Assembly (NCBI RefSeq): GCF_036324505.1
Contig: NC_086352.1
Coordinates: forward strand, 7,026,501-7,090,500
Direction of reading: 5' to 3'
Source of the DNA: Eleginops maclovinus
Lineage: Eukaryota; Chordata; Actinopteri; Perciformes; Eleginopidae
Length of the DNA stretch: 64,000 nt
Positions 23,401-35,479 of this stretch are shown here, piece after piece (position 1 is the first letter of the stretch; each line of letters opens with the position of its first letter). The notes under the pieces were generated by a model. It was not told the DNA's origin and did no database searches. It saw only the letters and a list, made by a program, of their open reading frames with translations. The translations under genes were made by a program, and so were the position numbers.

Positions 23401-23947
23401 AGTAGTAAGACATATCTGTAGATAATATATATCCGAAGTCATTGATTTCTTTACAAACTTTGTAAAAACATCCGTCAGATGAACACGTTCCTGCTGAAGC
23501 ATGACCGTTTAAGAGCGACTTCTGCTCTGATCAGGTTTATGACACGCTTGCCTCGTTATCTGGGGCAATATCTCAGCTTTAGCATAAACACAGTAGCCTT
23601 TTATTGCAGAAATCAAAGCGTGCGCACATTGCAGGAATATGAGACTTTGCATCTTTTTTATTTGATGCTGCTGCACGGCGAAGAGAGCCACCACCCCCCC
23701 CAACAACCTCCTCCTTTTTCCTTTAAGAGCTTGTGCTAGTTCACTGCACACTGACAGTTGTGTGCTGTGTTGCATTCCTCCGAGAGAGGCAGAGAGGCAG
23801 AGATCTGACAGAAGGACAAGCACACACACACACACACCTGGGGGCACGGGAGGCAGATGCATTTGCATGTCACACTGGTCACATATCTTTCTCCTGGCCA
23901 GAGTCGTGTGTTATATAAGAGAGTAAGTGCTCTACTCCATATACCTT

Positions 23948-24125
<178 letters not shown>

Positions 24126-24539
24126 TTTTTGTACATGTTCTATCCTGCAAGCATTAGCATGTCTCTAAAGGACGGGCACAACGACAGCAGCGTTATGACA
24201 GTCACTCTTCTTAAGGATACACATTTTGTTGCTGTGTCTCCACTAAATGCGTATTTCTTTCCACTTCATCCTCATGCAGAGTGTTTTTAATTTGTTTAAG
24301 CTGTAGTGTGCATCCCTCTGTATCATTTGAGGGCTGTAATTATCAATTATATACACATTTTTAGAGTTAGATTAATCTATGAATTGTTTGAAAATAGTGA
24401 ACAACATATGTTCATCCTCATCCAAAGTGAGGTTTTTAAATGTCTCATTTGTTAGAAATTCAAATATTTTGACTTTTATATGATATAAAACAGAGAAACG
24501 TCCAGATATGTTCAATCAGAGACATTTTAGACATTGTGT

Positions 24540-24657
24540 GGGAGAGGAACTCCCGCTGACACATGGACTTTATCTGTTGCAGACCATTTACAGGCACAAA
24601 AATCTAACACACTACAGGGAAGGGAAGAACCCAAAAAGCAGAATAGGGCCTCTTTAA
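24540..24657 (+). mobile_element. Family A MITE, 3' fragment
   Basis: GCAGACCATTTACAGGCAC, ACACACTACAGGGAAGGG and the end AGCAGAATAGGGCCTCTTTA. Confidence 0.75.
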
Positions 24658-25195
24658 AATGAACTCAGCCTTTCGTTTAATCAGCAGTAATCCACAAAGA
24701 TGTGCAATTATGGTGACTAACCACCTGCTGTGGCGACGGGACAAACTCACACACACTTAACTGAAATAAGCGTGCAAAGAGATGGAGGTCTGCATCGTCA
24801 GAATCACGTCTGACCTTCGTGATTTTTACCTTTCAAGCGCGGCTAAAGGTGAACACGATATAAATAGAAAGCCCTCTCTGCTCAGTGGCACGGCGCAGCA
24901 GACGGCTTCCCTCAAAGTCAACGAACTGCATCGATATGAAGACTGCGCAGCGGTTATTGATGGGGACCCCCACGAGCACCCACTTAAACACATTTAGGCA
25001 AATGATTTGAGTGGCTGTGTAAAGGGGCACTGAATGAATGCGCTCGTCCTCATGCCAAGCTGTAAGAGGCGATGAAACATTGATGCTCAGCCGAGCCCTA
25101 AATCATGCATGCAAATGGAAATGTTCTGCTAATGTACATCAGAAGGAAAAACAGGGCATGTGTGCAGTGTGGCGGACACAAAACCAGATGTTTAA

Positions 25196-25219
25196 ACACA
25201 CACACACACACACACACAC
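25196..25219. repeat. Short (CA)n tract
   Basis: About 12 CA units. Confidence 0.9.
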
Positions 25220-26144
25220 CTCTCTGCGGACTTAAAAACATGGCCAGGTGCTTTGAAATGAGTTGCAGTAACATATAAAAGAGATACTGGTATCACTCAA
25301 CAATCCCCTTGCTAGCCAGTCAATCACATATTTTATGACAGGTAATCGCTGCTCTTCCACATTTGCCTCTTAATGTTTGCTCCCGTCCTTCCAGCTTCTT
25401 CAAGGACATCCACTTCATAAAAAGTGTTTAAAAGAGACAATAAATTAGCTTTCAAGAAGGGATGGTTGCACGAATCATGTGCAATTTACACCTTTTCATA
25501 TTTTTGATAAAACTGGCTGTTAGTTTCCTTACATTTGCATTAAATACACATTCTTTAATCTACTTATTTTACCTATCTGCACCGCCCTGCAGCTGTAATG
25601 CATTTTTGAGGTGCATTTCCCCGCTGTGGGAAGGTATATTTTTGTTTTGCTAAGTAATGAAACATGTTTCTCATAGACTTTTATTTGTATCACAGATAAG
25701 AAGGCTTTGGAAGCAGTCATTCTTAAAAAAGTAATGACATAAGGTAAATTTCAAGGTTGTTTCATACATTTGTAGGATTCAATATGAGCTTATTCAAAAA
25801 TATTGTAATAAAAAGCTGAATCACTGTAAAAAATGTGGCTTAAATAGCAACAAAACATCAGAACCAAACCAGAATTCTACAGTCGTAAAGTCGTGCATGT
25901 TCTGGACGCAGAAAGGGCGAGAGTTCATCCATCAGTGGGATATGACAGAGACATCTCTTCATGCTAATCTGTTTAGCAGCTCAGCACTGCAGGTCATCTC
26001 TAACAGGATTATACACTAAAGCTAATCGGCTGCCATGGCAACCGCATCACCACTACCGCATCACAGAATAATCAGAAACTGCACCGACTGGTATCATTTT
26101 ACAACTGTGTTCCCTGGTCTGGAAGTCAATGGTTTTCTGCTTTT

Positions 26145-26726
26145 CATTAGCCGCCTTTAGCTTAGCGGTGGTGACGTGAAGTCATGTGACCGTGCTGTAG
26201 TTCCTTTATAGCCCAACATTAGCCGCCTTTAGCTTAGCGGTGGTGACGTGAAGTCATGTGACCGTGCTGTAGTTCCTTTATAGCCCAACATTAGCCTCCT
26301 TTAGCTTAGCGGTGGCAACGTGAAGTCATGTGAGCGTGCTGTAGTTCCTCTATAGCCCAACATTAGCCGCCTTTAGCTTAGCGGTGGTGACGTGAAGTCA
26401 TGTGACCGTGCTGTAGTTCCTTTATAGCCCAACATTAGCCGCCTTTAGCTTAGCGGTGGTGACGTGAAGTCATGTGACCGTGCTGTAGTTCCTTTATAGC
26501 CCAACATTAGCCACCTTTAGCTTAGCGGTGGTGACGTGAAGTCATGTGACCGTGCTGTAGTTCCTTTATAGCCCAACATTAGCCTCCTTTAGCTTAGCGG
26601 TGGCAACGTGAAGTCATGTGAGCGTGCTGTAGTTCCTTTATAGCCCAACATTAGCCTCCTTTAGCTTAGCGGTGGCAACGTGAAGTCATGTGAGCGTGCT
26701 GTAGTTCCTTTATAGCCCAACATTAC
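26145..26726 (-). repeat. 72-bp minisatellite, inverted second array, about 8 copies
   Basis: Reverse complement of the unit at 11794-12564: ATTAGCCGCCTTTAGCTTAG, CGGTGGTGACGTGAAGTCAT, GTGACCGTGCTGTAGTTCCT and TTATAGCCCAAC. Some units carry GGCAACGTG and GTGAGCGTG variants not seen in array 1, so the two arrays have homogenised separately. Flanks match copy 1 in inverted order (ACTGTGTTCCCTGGTCTGGA before; ATTTATCCTGCTGAACAACA after). Confidence 0.93.
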
Positions 26727-27669
26727 AACATTTATCCTGCTGAACAACACATGCACGGAGATTATTTTCTGCAAGAACCCAAAAGTTAAATCGAGAAATC
26801 CCATTGGTTTTTAGCGTAGGGAACCAGGGATGCTAACCCAGGACCGCATATACACAGCTGTAGTTGATATGCACTCAATGCTCATTACATAGTTCAACTA
26901 AAATGATAGAATAATGTAAAAATACAAAGTTCAAAGGTTGTGTGGGGATCATTAAAGAATTTGATCTGTTTATGGTTTACTATGCGTCTTCAGTGATGGT
27001 CATATTCCCCTTGTATCGTATCTTGTCTTAATATTTGTCCTTTGCAAAAAGCCTTGCATAACATTTCAAACTTCCTGTATGCATCTGTGGTTGTTTTGAC
27101 TTCCAACAGAATGATGATGTGATTGAAGCGGTCAACAGCTATTGGAGATATAGGATGATGGAGCTGCACGAATACTGAGGCAGCGCTGCAGATTCAGTTT
27201 GTTCTTCTCATTTGATGCTCCATTTAGCAGCATCGCTAAACAAACCCATCCCCAGCGCTGAGCTGCCGTTATGGAGTCATACAGGAGGAAGAGTGCACGC
27301 TCAAAATAGAAAATGTGCTTTTTCCTCAGACTCTGTTTCCTCTCTCGGCAGCAGCGGTGTGATGGTGAGGCTGCAGCTCTGACTGGAATATACAATAATA
27401 TCCTGCACAATTTTACATACTTGTATAACAATGCATGTAGTGAGGCGCCAAGCTCCAGTTGTAGGAAATAACCCAAAATTACTTTAATAAAAAACAAACC
27501 CTCACTATTGGTAGAAAGCCCCAGGAGCTTGAATATTACAACAGCTTACATAACACAATGAATGTGAGAGCAGGCTTCATAGAAATCTTTGTGTCGGGAT
27601 TCAATTTATTTCAAGATAGGACATTTCTTTTTGAATAGTTTACCATTAACTTCTTATGCTTATTTAAAT

Positions 27670-27870
27670 AAGGGGCGGCAGTGGCTTTTTTTTTAACCGA
27701 AGGGTTGCCGGTTCACGTCCCGATCGGGCCAGTGGGGTCTGGTAGCTTCCACTTCAGCTGTCCTTGAGCAAGGCACTGTACTTAGTACTAGGATGGGTTG
27801 AATGCAGAGGTCCAGTTTCGCTGTGTGTGCTGTACTGAATAGGTGTGACAAAATAAAGAGGGTTTCATCC
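27670..27870 (+). mobile_element. tRNA-derived SINE (diverged)
   Basis: GGGGCGGCAGTGGCTT resembles a SINE head and GGTTGCCGGTTCACGTCCCG contains a B-box-like GGTTCACGTCC. The body has CCTTGAGCAAGGCACTGTAC, common to fish tRNA-SINEs, and the tail is GTGACAAAATAAAGAGGG. The A-box region is replaced by a T-run, so it is not a functional tRNA. Confidence 0.7.
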
Positions 27871-29318
27871 TCCAATTCTTCTTCTCTTTATTCTATTTCA
27901 TGGTATATATATATATCTGTTATTCCAGATTCACTTATAAACAAATAAACACTGCTTACACTTTTATTTTTTAATGACTTCACAATGAATACACTAAATG
28001 GAAGGCTTGACTGGCTGCCTTTTCATTTACCAGATGCTCATTTACAATAGATTTACTTCGCAAAGAAAACCCCATTAAAACCCGTCCATACACGGTTACT
28101 GGTCTTTAAATCCAGGTGAAAATGGGAGCAATTCCAGGTTGTAATCAATACCAGCATGTGTAGAGCAAACTTATACTGTTACGGACGATGAAAGTATGTA
28201 TAATAACTACAAGTTAATCAAATAAAACTACCACTTCATTTAAAATGAACAGCACAGTACCTCTTCAAAACAAATGTAATTGATCAGTGGTTCCTCATGC
28301 ACACTGAGGATGAGTGTGTTGTTTTCCGGAAGCAGTCTGGCATTGAGAAACATCTTTAAACTCCTCTCTTTATCCTACGTTCATTTCACAGTAAAAAGCA
28401 GCAGGATTAGACTGTATGTCATGTTGTAAGCTATGTTGTTATAGAATATTTATTTCACACGTCGAGAATTATGTTATTTAGGTTGCTTGGTTAAGCTAAA
28501 CCCACCGGTACAAATGCCTTGTTAATCGTTAATACGTTTCGGAGAAGGAACAAAAGACAATCTCGTCTTGGTATCAACATGAGAAAGCAAAGAGCCTCCA
28601 TACTAAAAGGAAACGTAAAATATCAGAGCCATTTGTATACACCTGAAACTGTAGGTATTTCAATGCACGAATCAGGTGAGGACTCACACTGGAGCACAGC
28701 TTTATAAAAAGTCTACATTACATCCGTGCACATTTCAACAAATAAAAGACCCAAATCAGGCAAATCTGTCTTTCCACTCGTCAGCCAATAAACAGCAAGT
28801 TGACTTGGTCCCATAGCAATGTCTTCAGTCTGCACACTAAACACACTCGTCTTGCTTTAATTGCAATCACATAATTGATATTAGTTCTGATGATTTTATA
28901 GTAAAGTCTGCTGAAACACTTTAAAATAAAGGGAGGCCTTGTTCAAACCCATTTCAGTAATAGGATGTTCTTACGAGCACATAAAAGTGAGCCATAAAAA
29001 CCCAACAGAACTCAGCACACACACTCTGCTCAGTGAGGCACACATTTAGATTTAAACTCAGAGTAAACACACACATTTGTTGAAGACTTAACAGCTAGTG
29101 TACATCTTATGTTACAACTGACTCCATGTTTAGCACCCCAAACAACCATTAGAGACATACAAAAAAAATGCTAATCAAACAACAACGACCAAAAGCCAAC
29201 GTGTGTTTTCTTTAAATGTGTGCAAAAACCCCTCAGGATTCGTCACTCTCCTGCACCAGCTCTGCAGCCTGTGAAGGCATACGCAGGTGCAAGGAAGAAT
29301 CCATGTATCAGCTCTTAC

Positions 29319-29443
29319 CTCGATGAGGAAATCCCCCGTCCGGAGCCCCGCCTGCCATGCCACCCCTCCCTCGTCCACCGACTCCAGGTACTGCAGGGCG
29401 GGGAAGGCGGGCGTAGGAGTGAACTCCTCGATGGGCGTGTCCG
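29319..29443 (-). CDS. shank2: shank2 exon: middle of PDZ domain
   Basis: 125-nt exon, phase 1>0, acceptor cctcctgtacag, donor GAG|GTAAGA. It encodes ADTPIEEFTPTPAFPALQYL and ESVDEGGVAWQAGLRTGDFL, then IE. This is the SHANK-specific long beta-B/beta-C loop followed by the classic PDZ GGVAWxAGLRxGDFLIEV segment. It is nearly invariant among SHANK2 proteins. It joins the next exon between codons (GAG|GTG, E|V). The binding partner known for this domain is the C-terminus of GKAP/SAPAP proteins. Confidence 0.95.
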
Positions 29444-30056
29444 CTGTACAGGAGGAAGGATAGAGAGGAAGTAGATTATAGAAAGCTAGATAAAATATGC
29501 ATAAGACACAGTAATGAGGGGAGGATTGGATAAGGAAAATGTACACTTTAAACTTCATAGGAGAACCTTATGAGTTGAAAAATAGTAAAATGAATCAACA
29601 TTTTAAATATTTTAATTTATGTTTTTTCTGATGAAATGAAAACACGGGGAATAAAAAAATGGATACAAATATTTAAATAAACTTAAAAAGTTAGAGAAAA
29701 ATGTGCGAAAAAACATAAAACCAAATACAATGTGAATATTTAAAAACATAAATATAATATAACGTTTAAAAAGGTCCAATAACAGATACAGAAAATAAAT
29801 TATGAGGAAATACAAAAAAAGATTTAGAGAATATATATTGCTATCTTTATTTATCTATGTCACATTCTTACTTTAACTGCTTATGTTTGTAAGATTGGTT
29901 TGTTTTTGGATTGTCAGCTCTCCTTACTGCATCATATAGGGAGCGCAGCATCACTGCAGCTTCACTGACCTCACACTGACTCAGAGAGGAAAGCTGACTG
30001 TCACAATTTAACCAAAGGTGACTTCTGAAAGTATCAGCGACAAAAGTCAAAGTGTA

Positions 30057-30272
30057 AATATGACAGCTTTGGCCCCGGCCGTGGCCCGACTGGCTGGGGC
30101 ACCTGCAACGTACGCCGGCGACCCGGGTTCAATTCCCGACCCGTGGTCCTTTCCGGGTCCCACCTCGACTCTCTCTCCCACTTTCCTGTCACTCTCCACT
30201 ATCCTATCCGATTAAAGGCAAAAAAACCCAAAAATATCTTTAAAAAAGTAAATAATAATATGACAGCTTTGG
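30057..30272 (+). mobile_element. tRNA-derived SINE with intact 16-bp target duplication
   Basis: The body is 30073-30256. It has a GTGGCCCGACTGGCTGGGGC head, CGACCCGGGTTCAATTCCCG (B box GGTTCAATTCC), a TCTCTCTCCCACTTTCCTGT middle and an A-rich tail (GGCAAAAAAACCCAAAAATA). AATATGACAGCTTTGG flanks it perfectly on both sides (30057-30072 and 30257-30272). The perfect duplication suggests a fairly recent LINE-mediated insertion. Confidence 0.88.
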
Positions 30273-31749
30273 AGTTGATGGAGAACTTTGCTGTCGTCGT
30301 GATACTTTAAAATAGTTTTACTGTTTTCTTCTGCTTCAAGTTTTGAGCTCAGGTACAGCTTGTTAAGGTACAGAAACGTACCCGGGATTAATCCATAAAC
30401 TATCTGTCTTTCTTTTGGGTCAAAGCACAAAGGAAGCTCTGCATCTACTTATGGACAAGACGCTTTCCTGAGGAAGTTAGTGTCTTGTTTCAACTGGACA
30501 CCATTCGTGTTTAAATGCCCGCTTCTCCGCAGTGATACGTTAGAAAGAAAATAGTCCCTACACGGATCTGCTCACAACAAAGTCTCTTGACTAAGTTGAG
30601 TAACCCAAAGTAATGATTCCTGGAAAGAGACCTTTCTGTTGAGTTTATGAAATGTATTTTTTAGGTACTTTGCGCCACACTAGCCATGTAGTTCCTTATT
30701 AGTGGACAGAAGGCAGACATCTCTACGGCCGATAACTCCAACATTTGACAACTCAAAGTAAATCAATAAATAGCACAACAGGCACAAAATCCAGCCCGGT
30801 CTCACGGCAGTTCAGATACACATTTCGCCCTGCTTGTGCCGGCATCAAGTCTTCTTCAGTCAATCTTTAAAACCAAAATAATAGAAAACATCTTCCCTGT
30901 CTCCTCAGACCGGAGTCTTGGTCTGATTGACAGAAACTTTATAATATAATTAAACTGAACAATCCTGAGTAAAGCAGCAGTTTCATTCAGTTAAACAATT
31001 ATAATAATTCAAAAGAAAAGTCCAGCTTCCAGTCTCCTGAGTACTGACACTTGTTCTGACTAACAGGAACAAAATACTACAATGAAAAATAAAGTAAAAG
31101 CAACAATAATCCCACGCCTTTTCATTTATAGCATCGGTTATGGTTACAAAAATATATATTTTCTTCTATGTGGGAAATGGGGGAAAATATCCAACTTCTG
31201 ATCTCCTGAATCCCGATGTTCATCCTGATTAAAACATGATATCAATAAATGTAATTTAAGCTCATTTCAAAAACTGTGAGACTGGGTTGCAATAGTGGAC
31301 TCTGGGGTGTACTGTCCCTTTAAGAACACTTCAAACCCCATGCAAACATGAGAGGATTGCATGCACATGCACTCCGAAACATTAAGTTTAATAGTGAATT
31401 TAGTTTTTAATTTTTCAACATCAATCAGCACTGCATTATGGCTCCGTCTCCCCCACACATTCCCCATCTCCCTCTTGCTCTCGGGAAGGTTAAACAAACA
31501 TAGCGGCTGGGAAAAACCAGTGGTGACAAGTGACACTTCCTATAACTCATCCCAGTACTGGAAGCACCAGAGAGAGGAAAGGGGGATTCTGGGTATTTAC
31601 ATGAATGTGATGACTACGTTTCTTTGGGTGGTGTCCGTCTGAATGTGTGACACAGAGAAGGAGAAAGACGAGGATGGAGATGGAGAGTAAAAAAAAAATG
31701 TCAGAGAGCAGAGGAAAGGATGTGAGCTTATGTGACAGCTCAAGTGCTT

Positions 31750-31857
<108 letters not shown>

Positions 31858-32384
31858 CACCCCATGCAGGATAAGCTCGGCTGGGTCAGTTCCCCCAGGG
31901 TGATAGCAGAGTGTGTCAGAAGGACTAGAACATTCCTAGTGTTTTTTTTAAAACCATACCCTTTTTCCTCTCCTCTTCTTCGTCTCTGCCTCCCCCTCTT
32001 CCTCTCTCTCTCTTTCTTACAATAAAAAACACTGAATACTAAATGTACTTCTCGACAGTAACCACGGCGTAGACCAATCGCACAGTTGTGGAATGCAACG
32101 TGGATTATGACATGGCAAGAATCGTCATAGAAAGAGACGCAGCAGCAGCAGCAGCAGCGGCAGCTCTAACTGGCTATTTTTAGAGCCAATCTCATGGCCT
32201 GGAGGAATATCAAACTGCATGTGTGTATCACAACAACTCATCATTGGTGGTCAAGATACATAACCCAGAAGCAGATTCAAAAGAGGGATTTGAAGTTGAA
32301 TTACAGATGTTTTTTCAGCCCTTAAAGGCAGATTTAACCTTTGAGAAACACAACAAATATAAAAATGAGGGCAAGTTTTGGGGG

Positions 32385-32392
32385 GGGGGGGT
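32385..32392. repeat. Short poly-G run
   Basis: About ten G within 32381-32391, beside the following TG array. Confidence 0.7.
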
Positions 32393-32431
32393 TAACGTCA
32401 ACATGCCGTCATAATGCATCTGACACTTCTG

Positions 32432-32432
<1 letters not shown>

Positions 32433-32518
<86 letters not shown>
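32433..32518. repeat. (TG)n microsatellite
   Basis: About 42 TG units; (CA)n in the transcript. It abuts the tandem duplication at 32518-33045. Confidence 0.95.
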
Positions 32519-32519
<1 letters not shown>

Positions 32520-33045
32520 AAGGTTTCAGGGAAGGTCATAATAACAGTTTCATTCAAATGTGTTTTTAATAGCAGAACTTGTTTGCATGCTCCTATTTTG
32601 AAAGGGGGGAGGAGGGGGGAGGGCTACAGCATCACTCCATGCATTTTCCTACATAAACCGCTAAGAGTGATCTAAGAATAGCCAAGAATGCACGGACAAA
32701 AAGCACCAAAAATGTGTTTGCAAGAAGTACAAAAATGCAGATTCTGCAGCAGAAATGAGTGCAGGATGTTTAGATGTTTGTGGACTCTTGACAGAAAGAT
32801 GCAAGCAGAAGACTTCAGGGAAGATTATAATAAAAGTTGCATTGAAATGTGTTTTTAATAGCAGAACTTGTTTGCATGCTCCTGTTTTGAAAGTGAGGAG
32901 GAGGGGGAGGGCTACAGCATCACTCCATGCATTCTCCTACATAAAGCCTCTAAGAGTGATCTAAGAATAGCCAAGAATGCAAGGAAAAATGCACCAAAAA
33001 CATGTTTGCAAGAGGGTTAAAATGCAGATTCTGCAGCGAATATAA
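32518..33045. repeat. Direct tandem duplication, two ~245-bp copies
   Basis: Copy 1 (about 32520-32765) and copy 2 (about 32812-33045) share TTTTTAATAGCAGAACTTGT, GGGCTACAGCATCACTCCAT and AAGAGTGATCTAAGAATAGC with roughly 10 percent differences; the offset is about 292 bp. It lies within 600 bp of the donor of the isoform-switch exon (33129). Confidence 0.9.
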
Positions 33046-33128
33046 CTGTACAATGTGTTGATTTTTGGTGCAGATTGACAAAGTGACATCCAAAAAAAAA
33101 GCATAAAGTGTCTAAATGTTTTTCCTAC

Positions 33129-33211
33129 CTTTTGCCCCTCGCAGCACGAAGCCAAATCCCTCATTCTCCTTCTTCTGGAGCACCACCGTCTTTTCGTCCA
33201 CCACGCAGTCA
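33129..33211 (-). CDS. shank2: shank2 exon, long-isoform form: start of PDZ domain
   Basis: 83-nt exon when spliced from the SH3-side exons: acceptor ctcctccacag directly before TGACTGC, donor AAAG|GTAGGA, phase 2>1. It encodes SDCVVDEKTVVLQKK and ENEGFGFVLRGAK. This is the first part of the PDZ domain, with the carboxylate-binding loop as GFGF (the GLGF motif) before the beta-B strand. It joins the next exon through G|CG (Ala). The same bases also form the 3' part of a longer first exon (see 33129-33300), so the acceptor lies inside coding sequence of the short isoform. Confidence 0.92.
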
Positions 33212-33300
33212 CTGTGGAGGAGATTCCGAGCAGAGCGCCCGTTAGCACAGCCCATCATCCGCAGCATAGCCACGGACGCCCTGCCCGAGTGGAGGTTCAT
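33129..33300 (-). CDS. shank2: shank2 short isoform: alternative first coding exon (CortBP1/ProSAP1-like start)
   Basis: The PDZ exon continues upstream without a stop to an ATG at 33300-33298. The extra residues begin MNLHSGRASVAMLRMMG and run CANGRSARNLLHS before SDCVVDEK. The N-terminus of mammalian short SHANK2 (CortBP1), from memory, has the same layout: a Met-rich, Gly-rich start, then NNGRCPRNSLYSDC. This supports a conserved isoform that lacks the ankyrin and SH3 regions. The ATG context is CAGCAGCATGA; further Met codons occur at residues 12, 15 and 16. The preceding 400 bases are GC-rich, as expected for an internal promoter. Unlike a conventional cassette, the short-isoform start and the long-isoform acceptor share one exon. 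Confidence 0.85.
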
Positions 33301-33720
33301 GCTGCTGGAGGAGGGAGAGCTAGTCCGGCCAGGGCAGGGCAGGGCAACCCCGACCCCACCCCACCACCACCACCACCCCCGCCTCCTCGGTCTCTATCAC
33401 ACGGTATGACAGCGGCCCCGGCAGCCCGGCGACAGCATCTCCAGACAAAAAAGGATTTGGAATAAAAGACGACGGAAGAAAGACGCGTCTCCCTCCGCCT
33501 CAATGCGCCGCCGCTACCGCCGCTGCTGCGGAGGCTCCGGGCGGCGGTGAAGCGACATCAGGCAGCTGCAGGTGGCCGCTAATGGCTCATGATGAGGCGG
33601 GGAGGAAAGCTGGAGATCAACGGTGTACAGTGTAAGGGGGGTGGAGGGAGAGAGAGCGAGATGGAGGGAGGGAGCAGCCGGGGATCGGTGTGAATGGATG
33701 TCTAAAGGTGTGCTCTGCAA
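33301..33720 (-). promoter_or_regulatory. shank2: Inferred internal promoter and 5' UTR of short shank2 isoform
   Basis: This is the most GC- and CpG-rich stretch of the window, with clusters of CCG/CGG around 33501-33550, a GGT run (GTGGTG on the transcript strand) and purine/pyrimidine blocks. It lies just 5' of the conserved short-isoform ATG. On the transcript strand it contains short upstream ORFs: ATGAGCCATTAG (M-S-H-stop) and a 14-codon ORF starting at 33558 and ending at the TAG at 33514. No TATA box is evident. The role is inferred from position, composition and the known mammalian internal SHANK2 promoter; the transcription start cannot be placed. Confidence 0.55.
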
Positions 33721-34321
33721 TGCAATCAGCTACGGAACACACCGACTGGATAGGGAGGGTGTGTGTTTGTGTGTCAGACAGAGACAGAATGGGGGGAGTG
33801 TGTGTGTGTGTGAACAGCAGGGTGTCATATGGTTTGAAACCTGTCTAATTTACTGATTGAAGTCATAATGCTGATAATTGGGGTTGTGTCTTTAGTAGAA
33901 TCCATCACATTGTTTATCCTTTTGTTGAAACAGACACTTTGACTTTAACTTTAAAATAACAACTTTTAATCCAAAATCTTCAAGGGAGTTTAAAGGGGTT
34001 CCTTAAAAAATGGGAAATTGTTTATTTAATATGTTTTATCTATAAAAGACTTATATTGTGTCCTTATTTCACTTATTCAAAGTTCCTTAACACTGTTCAA
34101 CTTTTAAAAACCAACTTCTCAATCTACAAGTTTCACCTGTATCTACGCCAGATCAATTATAATGTAGGGCTGGATTTGGTTTCAGGGAGTACCTTGAAAT
34201 CAAAGTTGTTGTTTATTTATAAAGCCCCACATGTTTCATTGGTCGGAGGGGACTTTACAGATTGTACAGAACATGAATAGGACATCTCCTGTCCATACAC
34301 CCTCACGTCCAACAAGGAAAA

Positions 34322-34605
34322 ACTGCTAAGAGATGTCCCGCCCCTTAGCCTATACGTACAATATGTTTGAGCTCTAACCAATAGAAGCGCCAGTGTAACA
34401 GTGATGTCACTATGTTCATGGAAGTAAACAGAGGAGTCCAATGGAGGCGTGTCAGGCAGGGGAGGGGGGGGAATGAGGGAGAGAATATCATACTGGAGGG
34501 GACACAGGGATTTTGGCCTTTGCAGACCATTTACATGCACTAAAACCTATATAACACACTATAGGAAAGAAAAAGAAAACCCAAATCATACGAGGGCCCC
34601 TCGAC
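34322..34605 (+). mobile_element. Family A MITE, 5'-truncated
   Basis: Begins GCTAAGAGATGTCCCGCCCC and continues through GGAGTCCAATGGAGGCGTG, ATTTACATGCACTAAAACC and ACACACTATAGGAAAG to GAGGGCCCCTC. Confidence 0.78.
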
Positions 34606-34809
34606 GTTCCTGCGCTGTGAAGAATCTGGAGATGTGAAACTTATAGGCTGACTTAGCTGCTGCAGCCCGAGGAGCATCATCCAGTTTATATTAGCAGAGA
34701 GAGAGAGAGGTGCGACCGCCGTCCTAGCAACAGTTCCCTTAGCAACGGAAAAATCTGTCTCGAGAGGAGGAAGGAGGCCGACACACTGAAGGTTATCTCC
34801 CAGCATTCC

Positions 34810-34854
34810 CACACACACACACAAACGCAAACACACACACACACACACACACAC
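34810..34854. repeat. (AC)n, interrupted
   Basis: Two AC blocks separated by ACAAACGCAA. Confidence 0.9.
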
Positions 34855-35479
34855 AGTGACAAACATTTTGATGCAAGACTTGCACTTTCTTGTAGTCGTA
34901 CTTTCAGTATTTACATGTTCTGCTAGTGTTTACTTTTACTCCACTACAATTTCGAGACAGAACTTAAACTTTCTACTAAACTACATTTATTTCATAACTT
35001 TGGTTACTTCACAACACCCTCAAATACTATATTATGATGTTTATAAAACGACAGGTTAGGATGATATAAAACTATATTGATGAATTTCAAATCTATATCC
35101 GCAACTTACCTTACGTCTCTCGCACTACTTTATTCCTTTCTCTCTTTTTGTGTCTTCAGAATAGTATGTTTCGTAGTTGGGGGGAGCGTGTGACTTAAGG
35201 GTTTTATTGTATCTATTGTGCATATGATAATAAAGCCGTTGAATCCTAAATCTTTGTGTGCACGTGAAACTTTGTGTTGCAGTTTGGAGGTCTGGCTCAA
35301 GGACACAGCGGTTAGACAGACATCTGTTAAACTGCATGACGGAGGGCTGCAGGAGAAAATGATGCACAATAAACTATCTGTCATGGTGGATGAGGGCCAA
35401 ACTCTCGATGATGGGCTTTAAATCAAACAGCAACCCTCTGAAAAGTGAAACATATGTGGAAGTACGGTCTAATATCCAG

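Noticed and set aside
30073..30150. Functional tRNA gene (B box present)
   Set aside because: Only the promoter-like part resembles a tRNA; the body and target duplication show a SINE. Likewise at 27670.
33297..33503. 68-codon upstream frame with a Gly run before the short-isoform ATG
   Set aside because: It begins at TTG, has GGT-repeat content and ends overlapping the real ATG; better explained as 5' UTR.
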